This document shows, one piece after another, positions 19,838 to 27,058 of a stretch of 64,000 nucleotides of DNA. How positions within the stretch are numbered: position 1 is the first letter of the stretch; every line of letters starts with the position of its first letter. The position numbers were made by a program, and so were the translations under genes. The notes below the pieces were generated by a model, which was not told the origin of the DNA, ran no database searches, and saw nothing but the letters and a program-made list of their open reading frames with translations. Source of the DNA: an uncultured Bacilli bacterium (GTDB taxonomy: Bacteria; Bacillota_I; Bacilli_A; RF39; UBA660); NCBI GenBank assembly GCA_934098385.1, contig CAKOOJ010000002.1:186001-250000 (forward strand), given 5' to 3'.

Positions 19838-21049
19838 ATGGATATAAAAAATAGAATATATGAAATACGTGGAAGTAAAATTATGTTAGACAGAGATTTG
19901 GCATGTTTGATTGGCTATGAAACACGAGTTTTAAATCAAATTATGAAAAGAAATTTATATAAGTTTAATATGGAAGATTATTTTCAATTGTCATCTTTTG
20001 AATTTAATAATTGGAAATCACAAATTGTGACTTCCAAAGAAGATAAAATAGGTCTTAGAAAACTTCCGTATGCGTTTACAAAAAATGGAATTAAAATATT
20101 AAGCACAATTTTAAGAAAAGAAAATATTGGAGAAACAATTAATGAAATATTAGAAATTTTTGAAGATAAAAATGAATTGATTTTATCTGGCAAAACTACT
20201 TTGAACTCCCTAAATATGGGAGATTGTATACAAAATAGGATATATGAAATTAGAGGACAACTTGTAATGTTAGATAGTGACTTAGCTAGAATTTATGAAT
20301 GCATAAATGGAACAAAAACAATTAATTTGGCAGTTAAAAGACATGCTAATAAATTTCCAGAAAGGTTTATGTTTCAATTAACAGAGAGTGAGTATTATAG
20401 TTTGCGGTTTCAATTTGAAACCGCAAATACAAAAACTAGGAGCCTTCCGTATGTATTTACTGAACAAGGTGTTGCAATGCTTGCATCAGTGTTAAGAACT
20501 AATGTTGCAGATGAAATAAGTGTAAAAATAATGGATGCATTTGTAAAAATGAGGAGATATATTTCTAATTCATTAATAGAACAAAAATATATTAACGAAT
20601 TAGTTTTAAAAGATAATAGGAGAATAGAATTATTAGAAGAAACATTTAATCAATTAGAAGTTAAAAAAGAGCATTTATTTTTTGAAGGACAAATATATGA
20701 CGCATATTCATTATTAATAAAAATACTAAGTGTTGCAAAAGAAGAAATAATTATAATAGATAATTATGCTGGAAGAGAACTATTTGATATATTAAAAGAT
20801 GTAAAATGTAATATAAAAGTAATAACCAAAAATACAAGTGAAGAATTAATAAAAAAATATAATAAACAATATAATAATGTAGATGTAATAAAAAATGATG
20901 TATTTCATGATAGATTTATAATAATAGATAGAAAAATATTATATCATTCAGGAGCAAGTTTTAAAGATTTGGGAAATAAATGTTTTGCAATTAATAAAAT
21001 ACAAGATAAAGATTTTTTAGAACTTTTGTTAAATAAAATAAAGTTATAA
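19838..21049 (+). CDS. Tandem ORF6N-domain protein with C-terminal PLD-like domain
   Basis: 403 aa. Two ORF6N domains in tandem: residues about 5-115 (NRIYEIRGSKIMLDRDLACLIG ... KLPYAFTKNGIKILS) and about 130-235 (NRIYEIRGQLVMLDSDLARIYE ... SLPYVFTEQGVAMLAS). The second copy is closer to the consensus; the first looks diverged. ORF6N is a DNA-binding-type domain found in phages and mobile elements. The C-terminal 130 residues (EGQIYDAYSLLIKILSVAKEEI ... HDRFIIIDRKILYHSGASFKDLG) form a phospholipase-D-like half with one HxxxxxxxD-like motif. The gene has a good AGGAGG site. The ORF6N gene also contains a perfect 27-bp palindrome (see 20401). Likely of mobile origin; role unknown. Confidence 0.75.
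   Translation: MDIKNRIYEIRGSKIMLDRDLACLIGYETRVLNQIMKRNLYKFNMEDYFQLSSFEFNNWKSQIVTSKEDKIGLRKLPYAFTKNGIKILSTILRKENIGETINEILEIFEDKNELILSGKTTLNSLNMGDCIQNRIYEIRGQLVMLDSDLARIYECINGTKTINLAVKRHANKFPERFMFQLTESEYYSLRFQFETANTKTRSLPYVFTEQGVAMLASVLRTNVADEISVKIMDAFVKMRRYISNSLIEQKYINELVLKDNRRIELLEETFNQLEVKKEHLFFEGQIYDAYSLLIKILSVAKEEIIIIDNYAGRELFDILKDVKCNIKVITKNTSEELIKKYNKQYNNVDVIKNDVFHDRFIIIDRKILYHSGASFKDLGNKCFAINKIQDKDFLELLLNKIKL
20401..20427. repeat. Perfect palindrome inside the ORF6N gene
   Basis: Two perfect 13-bp arms beginning TTTGCGG and ending CCGCAAA with a one-base centre. It lies where ORF6N proteins have their variable FQFETAN/QIVTSK-type loop, between the two conserved blocks of the second domain. 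It is GC-richer than its surroundings. Possible self-operator, transcript hairpin or recombination site. Confidence 0.6.
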
Positions 21050-21108
21050 TGTGTAAATAGACATTGTATCTTTTTTTTGATAAAATTTAATTAGTTAGGG
21101 TGGTATGT

Positions 21109-21852
21109 ATGAATATTAGTATAAGACATTTAAATATAACCATAAAATCTGGAGAACTTATTGGTATAGTGGGTACTAATGGTTGTGGAAAAACTGTACT
21201 TTTAAAAATGATATGTGGTAAGTTTAAAAATGATAATATATATATTAATGATAAAAATATAAATAATTATAATTTAGAATATAAAAGAAATAATATAGTA
21301 TGTGTTTTTGATGATAATATTTACAATACTAACAATGTATTAGATGAATTAAAATTTTATTTAAATAAATTGAATATTAATAATATAGAAATCGATAATA
21401 GAATAAATGAATTTATAGAATATTTTAAATTAAATGAATTAATAAATAAAGAATTTATAGATTTAAGTACAGAAGATAGAATATATATAAAAATATTATC
21501 ACTTTTAATAATATTACCTAGTATTATGTGTATAGATGATTTGTTAACTTATTTAGAATTAGATAAAAAAATAAAAATATTAAATTATATAAAAGAAAAG
21601 AATATAACATTTATAAATGTTACTAGCAATATGGAAGAATTACTTTATATGGATAATATATTAGTAATGAATAAAGGAAAAAAAGAAATATATGATAATG
21701 CTAAAACAGTACTTAATAAAGAAGATATATTTAAAGAATTAGGATTATCATTACCATTTATTTATGATATAAATAATTTACTTAAGAGTTATGAACTTAT
21801 TCATGATAATCATATTGTAGAGAAAGAGTTGGTTGATATATTATGGAGATAA
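21109..21852 (+). CDS. Degenerate ECF-type ABC ATPase (EcfA-like, first of pair)
   Basis: About 247 aa from ATG 21109 (the GTG at 21100 lies inside the AGGGTGG ribosome site). The Walker A GTNGCGKT (22-29) is intact. Other ABC motifs are damaged: the Q-loop position reads VFDDN (Asp for Gln), the signature reads LSTED (119-123) in place of LSGGQ, the Walker B ends Asp-Asp (IMCIDD, 139-144) instead of Asp-Glu, and the H-loop reads VTSNMEE in place of THDMEE. Position immediately before a second such gene and truA matches ecfA1-ecfA2-(ecfT)-truA of Bacilli, but ecfT is absent. Probably a relic or a non-transport derivative of the ECF vitamin transporter module. Confidence 0.75.
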   Translation: MNISIRHLNITIKSGELIGIVGTNGCGKTVLLKMICGKFKNDNIYINDKNINNYNLEYKRNNIVCVFDDNIYNTNNVLDELKFYLNKLNINNIEIDNRINEFIEYFKLNELINKEFIDLSTEDRIYIKILSLLIILPSIMCIDDLLTYLELDKKIKILNYIKEKNITFINVTSNMEELLYMDNILVMNKGKKEIYDNAKTVLNKEDIFKELGLSLPFIYDINNLLKSYELIHDNHIVEKELVDILWR

Positions 21853-22475
21853 TGTATAGTAATAGATCTAATGATATATTAAAGAATAATGTTATTACGG
21901 GGATTTATGGCGATAAAATTGATTTAATAAAATATGGATTAGATTTTTATGGTATAGAATATGATGACGAATGGACTGTAAAAAGATTTCTTAATGGATA
22001 TAAATTTAAAGTTGATAATAATATATTAGAAATATTTAGTGAGTTAGAAATTAGTTATAGTTTACTTAAAAGAAAAATAAAAGATTTAAGTAAAGGACAA
22101 TTTAAATTGATATTATTAGTGTATACAATATTAAATAAAAAAACAGTTGTTATTTTGGATTATTTTGATAAAGGATTATCTTATAAATATAAAAGGAGAA
22201 TAATAAATTATTTAAAAAGTAAATATAATGGAAGTTTAGTTGTTATAAGTAATGATTTAATATTTTTAAATAATATGTGTAGATATTTAATTGTTTTTAA
22301 AGATGCTAATATTGTATATAATGATGTATTTGAAAATATATATAAAAGTAGAATAAAAATTGATTATCCTCCTATAGTTAAATTTATAAGACTTGCTAAT
22401 AAGAAAAATGCTAAATTATCTTATACTGTTGATAATAAAGAATTATTAAAAGATATATATAGGAGTGTAAGATGA
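21843..22475 (+). CDS. Degenerate ECF-type ABC ATPase lacking Walker A (second of pair)
   Basis: 210 aa, short for EcfA2 (about 280). The region of the Walker A loop reads TGIYGDKIDLIK, without GKT/S, so it should not bind ATP itself. The signature LSKGQ (82-86) is nearly normal, while the Walker B reads VVILDY (Tyr for the catalytic Glu) and the H-loop reads VISNDL. It overlaps the preceding gene by 10 nt and truA by 4 nt. In a heterodimer the intact Walker A of the first protein could pair with this LSKGQ to make one composite site. Alternative: both are drifting pseudogenes that still have open frames. Confidence 0.7.
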   Translation: MEIMYSNRSNDILKNNVITGIYGDKIDLIKYGLDFYGIEYDDEWTVKRFLNGYKFKVDNNILEIFSELEISYSLLKRKIKDLSKGQFKLILLVYTILNKKTVVILDYFDKGLSYKYKRRIINYLKSKYNGSLVVISNDLIFLNNMCRYLIVFKDANIVYNDVFENIYKSRIKIDYPPIVKFIRLANKKNAKLSYTVDNKELLKDIYRSVR

Positions 22476-23194
22476 AGTATTTAATAACTGTTAGTTATGA
22501 TGGTAGTAAATATTATGGGTTTCAAAGATTAAATGATTTACCTAGTATACAAAAAGAATTGGAAGATGCATTGAGTGTTATAAATAAAGATAGAGTAGAA
22601 GTAAAGGGTAGTGGTAGAACAGATAGGGGTGTTCATGCTTTGGGACAAAGATGTCATTTTGAAATTAAATATGATATACCATGTGATAGACTTATTAATG
22701 CTATAAATAGTTTGTTAAGTAATTATGTTAGAGTAATTGATTGTATTAAAGTTGATGATAATTTTCATGCTAGATTTAATGTTAAAAGAAAAAAGTATAA
22801 ATATATAATTAATATGGGAAAATATGATGTTATTAAAGAAGATTATTTATATAATTATTGTAAAAAGTTAGATATTAAGAGTATGAAGAGTGCTAGTAAA
22901 TATTTAATTGGTAAACATTCTTATAAAGTATTTGTTAGTGGTGAAAGAGATAATTATAATAGTGAAATATTTAATATTAATTTTAATAGAGATAAAGATA
23001 TTCTAACAATAAAATTTATTGGTAAAAGTTTTTATAGATATATGGTTAGAAATATGGTTGGTGCTTTAATCTTAGTTGGATGTGGTAAAATAAGTATAGA
23101 AGAATTTAAAAATATGATAGATAATGAAAATAAAGATTATAGTTATTTAACTGTACCTGCAAATGGATTATATTTAGAAAGTGTGGAATACTAA
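22472..23194 (+). CDS. truA: tRNA pseudouridine38-40 synthase TruA
   Basis: 240 aa. N-terminal YDGSKYYGFQRL, the catalytic aspartate in GSGRTDRGVHALGQ (Asp about 52), FHARFNVKRKKYKY and the C-terminal SFYRYMVRNMVGALI block are all in place. TruA converts U38-U40 in tRNA anticodon arms to pseudouridine. ATG 22472 overlaps the upstream stop (ATGA), so it is translated with the ATPase pair; the next gene overlaps its last base. Confidence 0.95.
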   Translation: MKYLITVSYDGSKYYGFQRLNDLPSIQKELEDALSVINKDRVEVKGSGRTDRGVHALGQRCHFEIKYDIPCDRLINAINSLLSNYVRVIDCIKVDDNFHARFNVKRKKYKYIINMGKYDVIKEDYLYNYCKKLDIKSMKSASKYLIGKHSYKVFVSGERDNYNSEIFNINFNRDKDILTIKFIGKSFYRYMVRNMVGALILVGCGKISIEEFKNMIDNENKDYSYLTVPANGLYLESVEY

Positions 23195-23565
23195 TGAATA
23201 AAAAAGGATTTACTTTAATTGAATTAATAACTGTTATAGCATTATTAAGTATTGTTGGAATTATAACTTTACCTAAAATAAATAAAGCATTTAAAAGTTC
23301 TAGAGCAGACCAATTAGAAGAAGTAAGAGAAAATATAGTTAAAAGTACTGAAGTATATTTAAATAATAGTTGTGGAAAAGATAGTTATAATAAATTAATA
23401 AAAAATGATAGTATTAGAATATATTTAAGTAGTATTAAAGATTGTGGATTAATTGAAAATAAAATATATAATCCAGTTAGTGGCGATTATTTTAATATTG
23501 ATAATGAATATGTTGATGTTAAAATAGATGAAGTTGGTATATTAGATTATAAATTAAGTTTTTAG
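23194..23565 (+). CDS. Type IV pilin-like/pseudopilin protein
   Basis: 123 aa with a class III prepilin signal: MNKKGFTLIELITVIALLSIVGIITL, cleavage expected after Gly5 before Phe, with Glu5 of the mature form. The C-terminal part is small (about 85 residues) with two cysteines (NNSCGKD, IKDCGLI). No assembly ATPase, prepilin peptidase or platform protein is nearby; other pilus genes must lie elsewhere. It is coupled to truA by a one-base overlap. Confidence 0.8.
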   Translation: MNKKGFTLIELITVIALLSIVGIITLPKINKAFKSSRADQLEEVRENIVKSTEVYLNNSCGKDSYNKLIKNDSIRIYLSSIKDCGLIENKIYNPVSGDYFNIDNEYVDVKIDEVGILDYKLSF

Positions 23566-23607
23566 TATAAAATAGATATTATTTTTCATAATAATAATGG
23601 TGATATT

Positions 23608-24045
23608 ATGAATGAAAATAAAGAATTCTTAACTTATTTATATCAAGATAGTGATATGGCTTTAAATAATTTAACTTTGTTGATTAAGAAAATTAATAAG
23701 AAAGATAATAAAATTAAAAGAGTAATAGAAGATATTATTAAAGGATATGAAGAATACTTAAAAAAGATTAAGAAGTATATGAAAGATAATAAATATAGTA
23801 TTGAAAGTAAACCTTTAATTAGTAAAATGGGTGCATATTTAGGAATAAATATGGAAATTATGAAAGATAATAGTGATAGTCGTATTGCTGATATGTTGAT
23901 ACAAGGTATGACTATGGGTGTACTTAATGTTAGTAAAAAAATAGATAATTATAAAGATAGAATAGATAAAGAATTAATTAAGTTAGGAGAAGAATTTAAA
24001 GAATATCAACAAAAAAGTATTGATAAATTGAAAGTATATTTATAA
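23608..24045 (+). CDS. Helical-bundle protein of unknown function (clostridial-type family)
   Basis: 145 aa, alpha-helical, with no signal. The pattern LYQDSDMALNNLTLLIKKI, GAYLGINMEIMKDNSDSRIADMLIQGMTMGVL and a charged C-terminal helix match a conserved family in Firmicutes that looks like a four-helix, ferritin-like bundle without obvious metal ligands. Function not known. ATG preceded by AATGGTGAT. Confidence 0.65.
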   Translation: MNENKEFLTYLYQDSDMALNNLTLLIKKINKKDNKIKRVIEDIIKGYEEYLKKIKKYMKDNKYSIESKPLISKMGAYLGINMEIMKDNSDSRIADMLIQGMTMGVLNVSKKIDNYKDRIDKELIKLGEEFKEYQQKSIDKLKVYL

Positions 24046-24047
24046 AT

Positions 24048-24061
24048 ATTCGTTAACGAAT
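24048..24061. repeat. Perfect 14-bp palindrome ATTCGTTAACGAAT
   Basis: It sits 2 nt after the stop of the preceding gene and 79 nt before the DGR target gene start, so it might be an operator for the target gene. Confidence 0.35.
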
Positions 24062-24072
24062 AAAGTGTCTTA

Positions 24073-24099
24073 AAAATGATTGAAATATATCATTTTTTA
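24073..24099 (+). terminator. Terminator ahead of the DGR target gene
   Basis: AAAATGAT / ATCATTTT with an 8-nt loop and T-run. Confidence 0.65.
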
Positions 24100-24140
24100 T
24101 TATATAATTTTATTAGATTATGAAAGTAGGGATGATATAA

Positions 24141-25781
24141 ATGTCTAGAAAACAAAGAATAATAGTAAGTGTTACTGGTATATTTTTAGTATTATTAATA
24201 TTAGTAGGACTTACATATGCATACTTTTTAACAAAGATAAAAGGGAATGAAAATAATAAATCTATTAGTGTTACAACAGCAAATCTTTTACTTGAATATG
24301 CAGATGTAAATGATGAATTGATAACAGATAGTGCAGTAGAACCGGGTAAAACATGGACAAAAACATTTGTAGCGACTAATAAAGGAAATAAAACTGTTAC
24401 ATATGGAGTAGCCTTAGAAAATGTAGTAAATACATTAGAAAGAAAAGAAGATTTAGTATATACACTAGATTGTAAACAATATTCTAAAACGGGATTTAGT
24501 ATAGATAAAACAAATAAGACTGTTACTGGAACTATATCTGGAACATGTAATGGAGTAAGTGAAGAAACAACATTCCCATCAATAGGAACTATATTAGTAC
24601 AAAATGATATAGCAGATGATAAGGCACAAGTATATACATTACTAGTAACATATAAAGAAACAAATACAGATCAAAGTGTAGATATGAATAAAACATTTAG
24701 TGCGAAAGCAAATATAGTAGATCCAAATAATTTTAATCCTTATGTTAATGCACCATTAAAAGATGTAATAGTGGCAAGTGCTAGTGCAGCAACAACAATT
24801 AGTGATGTGACAAGAACAACAATGGGTACAACAGTAACAGAGTTTACTAGTATAAGTGGAGAAAATGAACATGTACTTAATAATGCACCAGACGATTATG
24901 GAACAAGTTATTACTATTATGGTGCAGTAACAGATAATTATGTGTCATTTGCGAATAAAACATGGAGAATAGTTAGAATAAATGGTGATGGAAGTGTTAG
25001 ACTTGTATTAGATGATGTTGCAAAAGATACAAGCGGAAGTGCAATAACAACTAAATTCAATACTAATTCTAATGATAATGCATATTTAGGATATATGTAT
25101 GGAACGCCAGGAAGTACAACATATGATGCAACACACAAGAATATTAATGATAGTACAATAAAAAAAGCAGTAGATAAATGGTATGAAGATAATTTAAAAA
25201 CTAATTATGGAGAGTTTTTAGCAGATACATTATTTTGTAATGATAAAACATTAGCATCAAATGGAATAGGTGGAGTTACAACACAACTAGGTTATGGAAC
25301 AAATAAAACATATTATGCATCAACAGAAAGATTACAATATAGTACAGGAACAACAAGCATAACAACTGCAAAACCAACATTTAAATGTGCAGAAAGTGCA
25401 ACAAATAATTATTCAAGATTTACAGTAGATGTTGCAACACTTTCAAATGGAAATAAAACAAATGGAGATTTAAAATATCCAATAGGACTTTTAACTGCCG
25501 ATGAAGTATCGTTTGCTGGTGCTTATAAATATGGTCAAACAAACAAATCATATTATTTATATAATTCATCTATAACTTCTTATTGGTGGCTTTCGTCTCC
25601 GAACCGCTATTATGGTTCGGTCGCGGTCGAGTGGAGCGTTTATGGTTCGGATGGTAACATCCTCTACAGCAGCGTCAACCTCACTTACGTTTTCCGCCCT
25701 AGTATCAATCTAAAGGCTGAATTGCTGGTAGGTGGAGGAGATGGAACTAGTTCAAATCCGTATACTGTAAAGATAAGTTAA
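24141..25781 (+). CDS. DGR target: membrane-anchored surface protein with C-type-lectin-like variable domain
   Basis: 546 aa. Residues 8-30 are a signal anchor (VSVTGIFLVLLILVGLTYAYF). About 40-190 form a TasA/pilin-like beta domain (SISVTTANLLLEYAD, KTWTKTFVATNKGNKTVTYGV). From about 255 the protein has the C-type lectin/formylglycine-enzyme-like fold common to DGR targets: FANKTWRIVRINGDGSVRLVL, YLGYMYG, a Cys pair (FCND, FKCAE), LKYPIGLLTADEVSFAG, YWWLSSP and VFRPSINLKA. Residues 479-520 are the variable repeat (25575-25702), with diversified residues at 489, 491, 494, 496, 501, 504, 508-511, 514 and 516. Placed on the cell surface, it should bind a changing ligand. GC-richness of the variable part is far above the rest of the gene. 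Confidence 0.85.
   Translation: MSRKQRIIVSVTGIFLVLLILVGLTYAYFLTKIKGNENNKSISVTTANLLLEYADVNDELITDSAVEPGKTWTKTFVATNKGNKTVTYGVALENVVNTLERKEDLVYTLDCKQYSKTGFSIDKTNKTVTGTISGTCNGVSEETTFPSIGTILVQNDIADDKAQVYTLLVTYKETNTDQSVDMNKTFSAKANIVDPNNFNPYVNAPLKDVIVASASAATTISDVTRTTMGTTVTEFTSISGENEHVLNNAPDDYGTSYYYYGAVTDNYVSFANKTWRIVRINGDGSVRLVLDDVAKDTSGSAITTKFNTNSNDNAYLGYMYGTPGSTTYDATHKNINDSTIKKAVDKWYEDNLKTNYGEFLADTLFCNDKTLASNGIGGVTTQLGYGTNKTYYASTERLQYSTGTTSITTAKPTFKCAESATNNYSRFTVDVATLSNGNKTNGDLKYPIGLLTADEVSFAGAYKYGQTNKSYYLYNSSITSYWWLSSPNRYYGSVAVEWSVYGSDGNILYSSVNLTYVFRPSINLKAELLVGGGDGTSSNPYTVKIS
25575..25702 (+). repeat. DGR variable repeat (VR)
   Basis: 128 bp inside the 3' end of the target gene, aligned without gaps to the TR at 25887-26014 (offset 312). 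17 positions differ, and at each one the TR has A; the remaining 90 non-A positions of the TR are identical. The changes fall in 12 codons and all are amino acid replacements. The last 14 nt (GTTTTCCGCCCTAG) are identical, nearly A-free and GC-rich, as expected for the initiation-of-homing end (IMH). Confidence 0.95.
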
Positions 25782-25799
25782 GACATGGATAAAGGATTC

Positions 25800-25823
25800 A
25801 AAAAGCATAGGCAAATGCTTTTT
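25800..25823 (+). other. Hairpin downstream of the target gene
   Basis: AAAAAGCAT / ATGCTTTTT (9 bp, 6-nt loop), 19 nt after the target stop codon. Its T-rich right arm could end the target transcript; it could also be part of the DGR RNA. Confidence 0.6.
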
Positions 25824-25828
25824 GAGGG

Positions 25829-25861
25829 CACATCTAACGGCGAAATCGCGCCGTAGATGTG
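25829..25861 (+). other. GC-rich hairpin between VR and TR
   Basis: A stem CACATCT-ACGGCG / CGCCGT-AGATGTG with one bulged A and a 6-nt loop (AAATCG), no T-run after it, ending 25 nt before the TR. DGRs are known to use hairpins near VR and structured TR RNA; this one could define the 5' part of the TR transcript. Confidence 0.6.
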
Positions 25862-25886
25862 TGGGTGTAAATCTAAAAAAATGTGT

Positions 25887-26014
25887 ACTTCTTATTGGTG
25901 GCTTTCGTCTCCGAACAACTATAATGGTTCGAACGCGAACGAGTGGAGCGTTAATGGTTCGAATGGTAACATCAACAACAACAACGTCAACAACACTAAC
26001 GTTTTCCGCCCTAG
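25887..26014 (+). repeat. DGR template repeat (TR)
   Basis: 128-bp donor copy of the VR. Read in the VR frame it has 15 AAC/AAT codons, the codon class that A-mutagenesis turns into the widest residue set, and no Lys or other A-rich codons where the scaffold is fixed. 17 of its 38 adenines are changed in the VR. Open frames across it (for example 25857-26063) are by-products; it is expected to act as RNA. It ends at CTAG; sequence on both sides differs from that around the VR. Confidence 0.95.
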
Positions 26015-26233
26015 ATTCCTACTATGTAGAATATTTAATAATATTTGCTATACTGAGTATTAAAAATATATAATTTTTAATGAGATGAAGTAGATGCTAT
26101 ATGCATTAATCTAATAGATTGGAAACAAGATTTATTCCCTGATTTAATTATAATTAAACTAAAAATAGAGTAAGTACACAATATAGTTTATTGTAATCTA
26201 TGTTGTTATATGGCTTACTATTTTTTTGTGTGA
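26015..26233. other. Gap after the TR without a recognisable gene
   Basis: No open frame of useful length. A weak hairpin with AGTAAG/CTTACT ends and a T-run near 26168-26227 could terminate the TR RNA. A 29-codon open stretch (26082-26171) does not resemble an Avd or RT segment that I can recognise. Confidence 0.4.
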
Positions 26234-26347
26234 AAATATAAAAATAAAATTAGAATTAAAAAGAAATTAAAGTATTTAAAAAAGTATGATATTGATAAGT
26301 ATAGAGTAGTTGTTAATAGTTATAAGGGATATTTTTATGATGTGTAA
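26234..26347 (+). pseudogene. Possible C-terminal remnant of a DGR-type reverse transcriptase
   Basis: After a TGA at 26231, 37 codons read KYKNKIRIKKKLKYLKKYD, then IDKYRVVVNSYKGYFYDV and stop. This resembles the tail of DGR-clade reverse transcriptases, where a basic helix (K/R-rich) is followed by a conserved NSYxG(Y/H)(F/L) motif. There is no start codon, no palm domain and no YxDD box. It is at the place where an RT normally follows a TR. The match is short and made by eye, so chance similarity is possible. Confidence 0.4.
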
Positions 26348-26388
26348 TAGACAAAATTGGCAAAATATAAATTGTGTGGAATAATTAT

Positions 26389-26435
26389 TATAACTCCAAA
26401 AAAGTATGAAAATATTTGATTTTTTTGGAGTTATA
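26389..26435. terminator. Long inverted repeat, bidirectional terminator
   Basis: Perfect 15-bp arms starting TATAACTCC and ending GGAGTTATA, spacer 17 nt, with A- and T-runs within the arms. It is followed at 26439 by a second hairpin (AATCAAAG/CTTTGATT), which serves the - strand lemA gene. Confidence 0.65.
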
Positions 26436-26441
26436 AAAAAA

Positions 26442-26990
26442 TCAAAGTTTAAAATCTTTGATTTCATCATCGAACATATTTTTTCCATCAAAATAGTTTC
26501 TAAGTTTTATTTTATGAAATTTAGCGATTATGTTTGTTGGAAATTTTTTTATTAATAAATTTATTTCTGTTGTATATTTATTATAAAATGATTTTGCTGC
26601 TTCTAATATTTCATCACTATCTTTTAAATCATTTATTATACTAATATATTCTTCATTATCATTTAAAGATTTATAATCATTTTTTACTTGTTCTATTAGA
26701 TTTTCTCCTTCTGTTATTTTTCTATCTAGATCAAAATTTGATATATTATCTTTTTTTAGTTTTTCTAAATCTTTAAAATATGTAACTTCTTTTTTTAATA
26801 ATTTATTTATTGTTGTAGAAGATTTCATTACTAAATCATATTTATTTCTTAATTCATTATCTATTATACTTTCTGATTCATTAATTTTTATATTCTTTTC
26901 TTGTAAATTATTAAAATTATATATATAACTTATTATTAATATTCCTATAAGTATTATTGCAATTAAAATTATTATCATTATTATATTCAT
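26442..26990 (-). CDS. LemA family protein
   Basis: 182 aa. One N-terminal membrane helix (about 2-22), then a long coiled-coil-like helical region beginning YNNLQEKNIKINESESIIDNELRNKYDLV, matching the LemA pattern (membrane anchor, then helices in which N and L/I positions alternate), and the conserved family C-terminal NYFDG. LemA is an outward-facing helical protein of unknown function. Start 26990 is behind AGGTGAT. The gene is stand-alone and convergent with the DGR locus. Confidence 0.8.
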   Translation of the reverse strand: MNIIMIIILIAIILIGILIISYIYNFNNLQEKNIKINESESIIDNELRNKYDLVMKSSTTINKLLKKEVTYFKDLEKLKKDNISNFDLDRKITEGENLIEQVKNDYKSLNDNEEYISIINDLKDSDEILEAAKSFYNKYTTEINLLIKKFPTNIIAKFHKIKLRNYFDGKNMFDDEIKDFKL

Positions 26991-27058
26991 TTACATCACC
27001 TACTATATAAGTATAGCATAAATATTAAAAAAATTGTAAAATAATATTGGTGATATAT

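Noticed and set aside
25822..26073. Open frames across the TR (25822-26073 and 25857-26063)
   Set aside because: They exist only because the TR copies a coding sequence; no ribosome site, and the frame outside the repeat is unlike any protein. Treated as template RNA.
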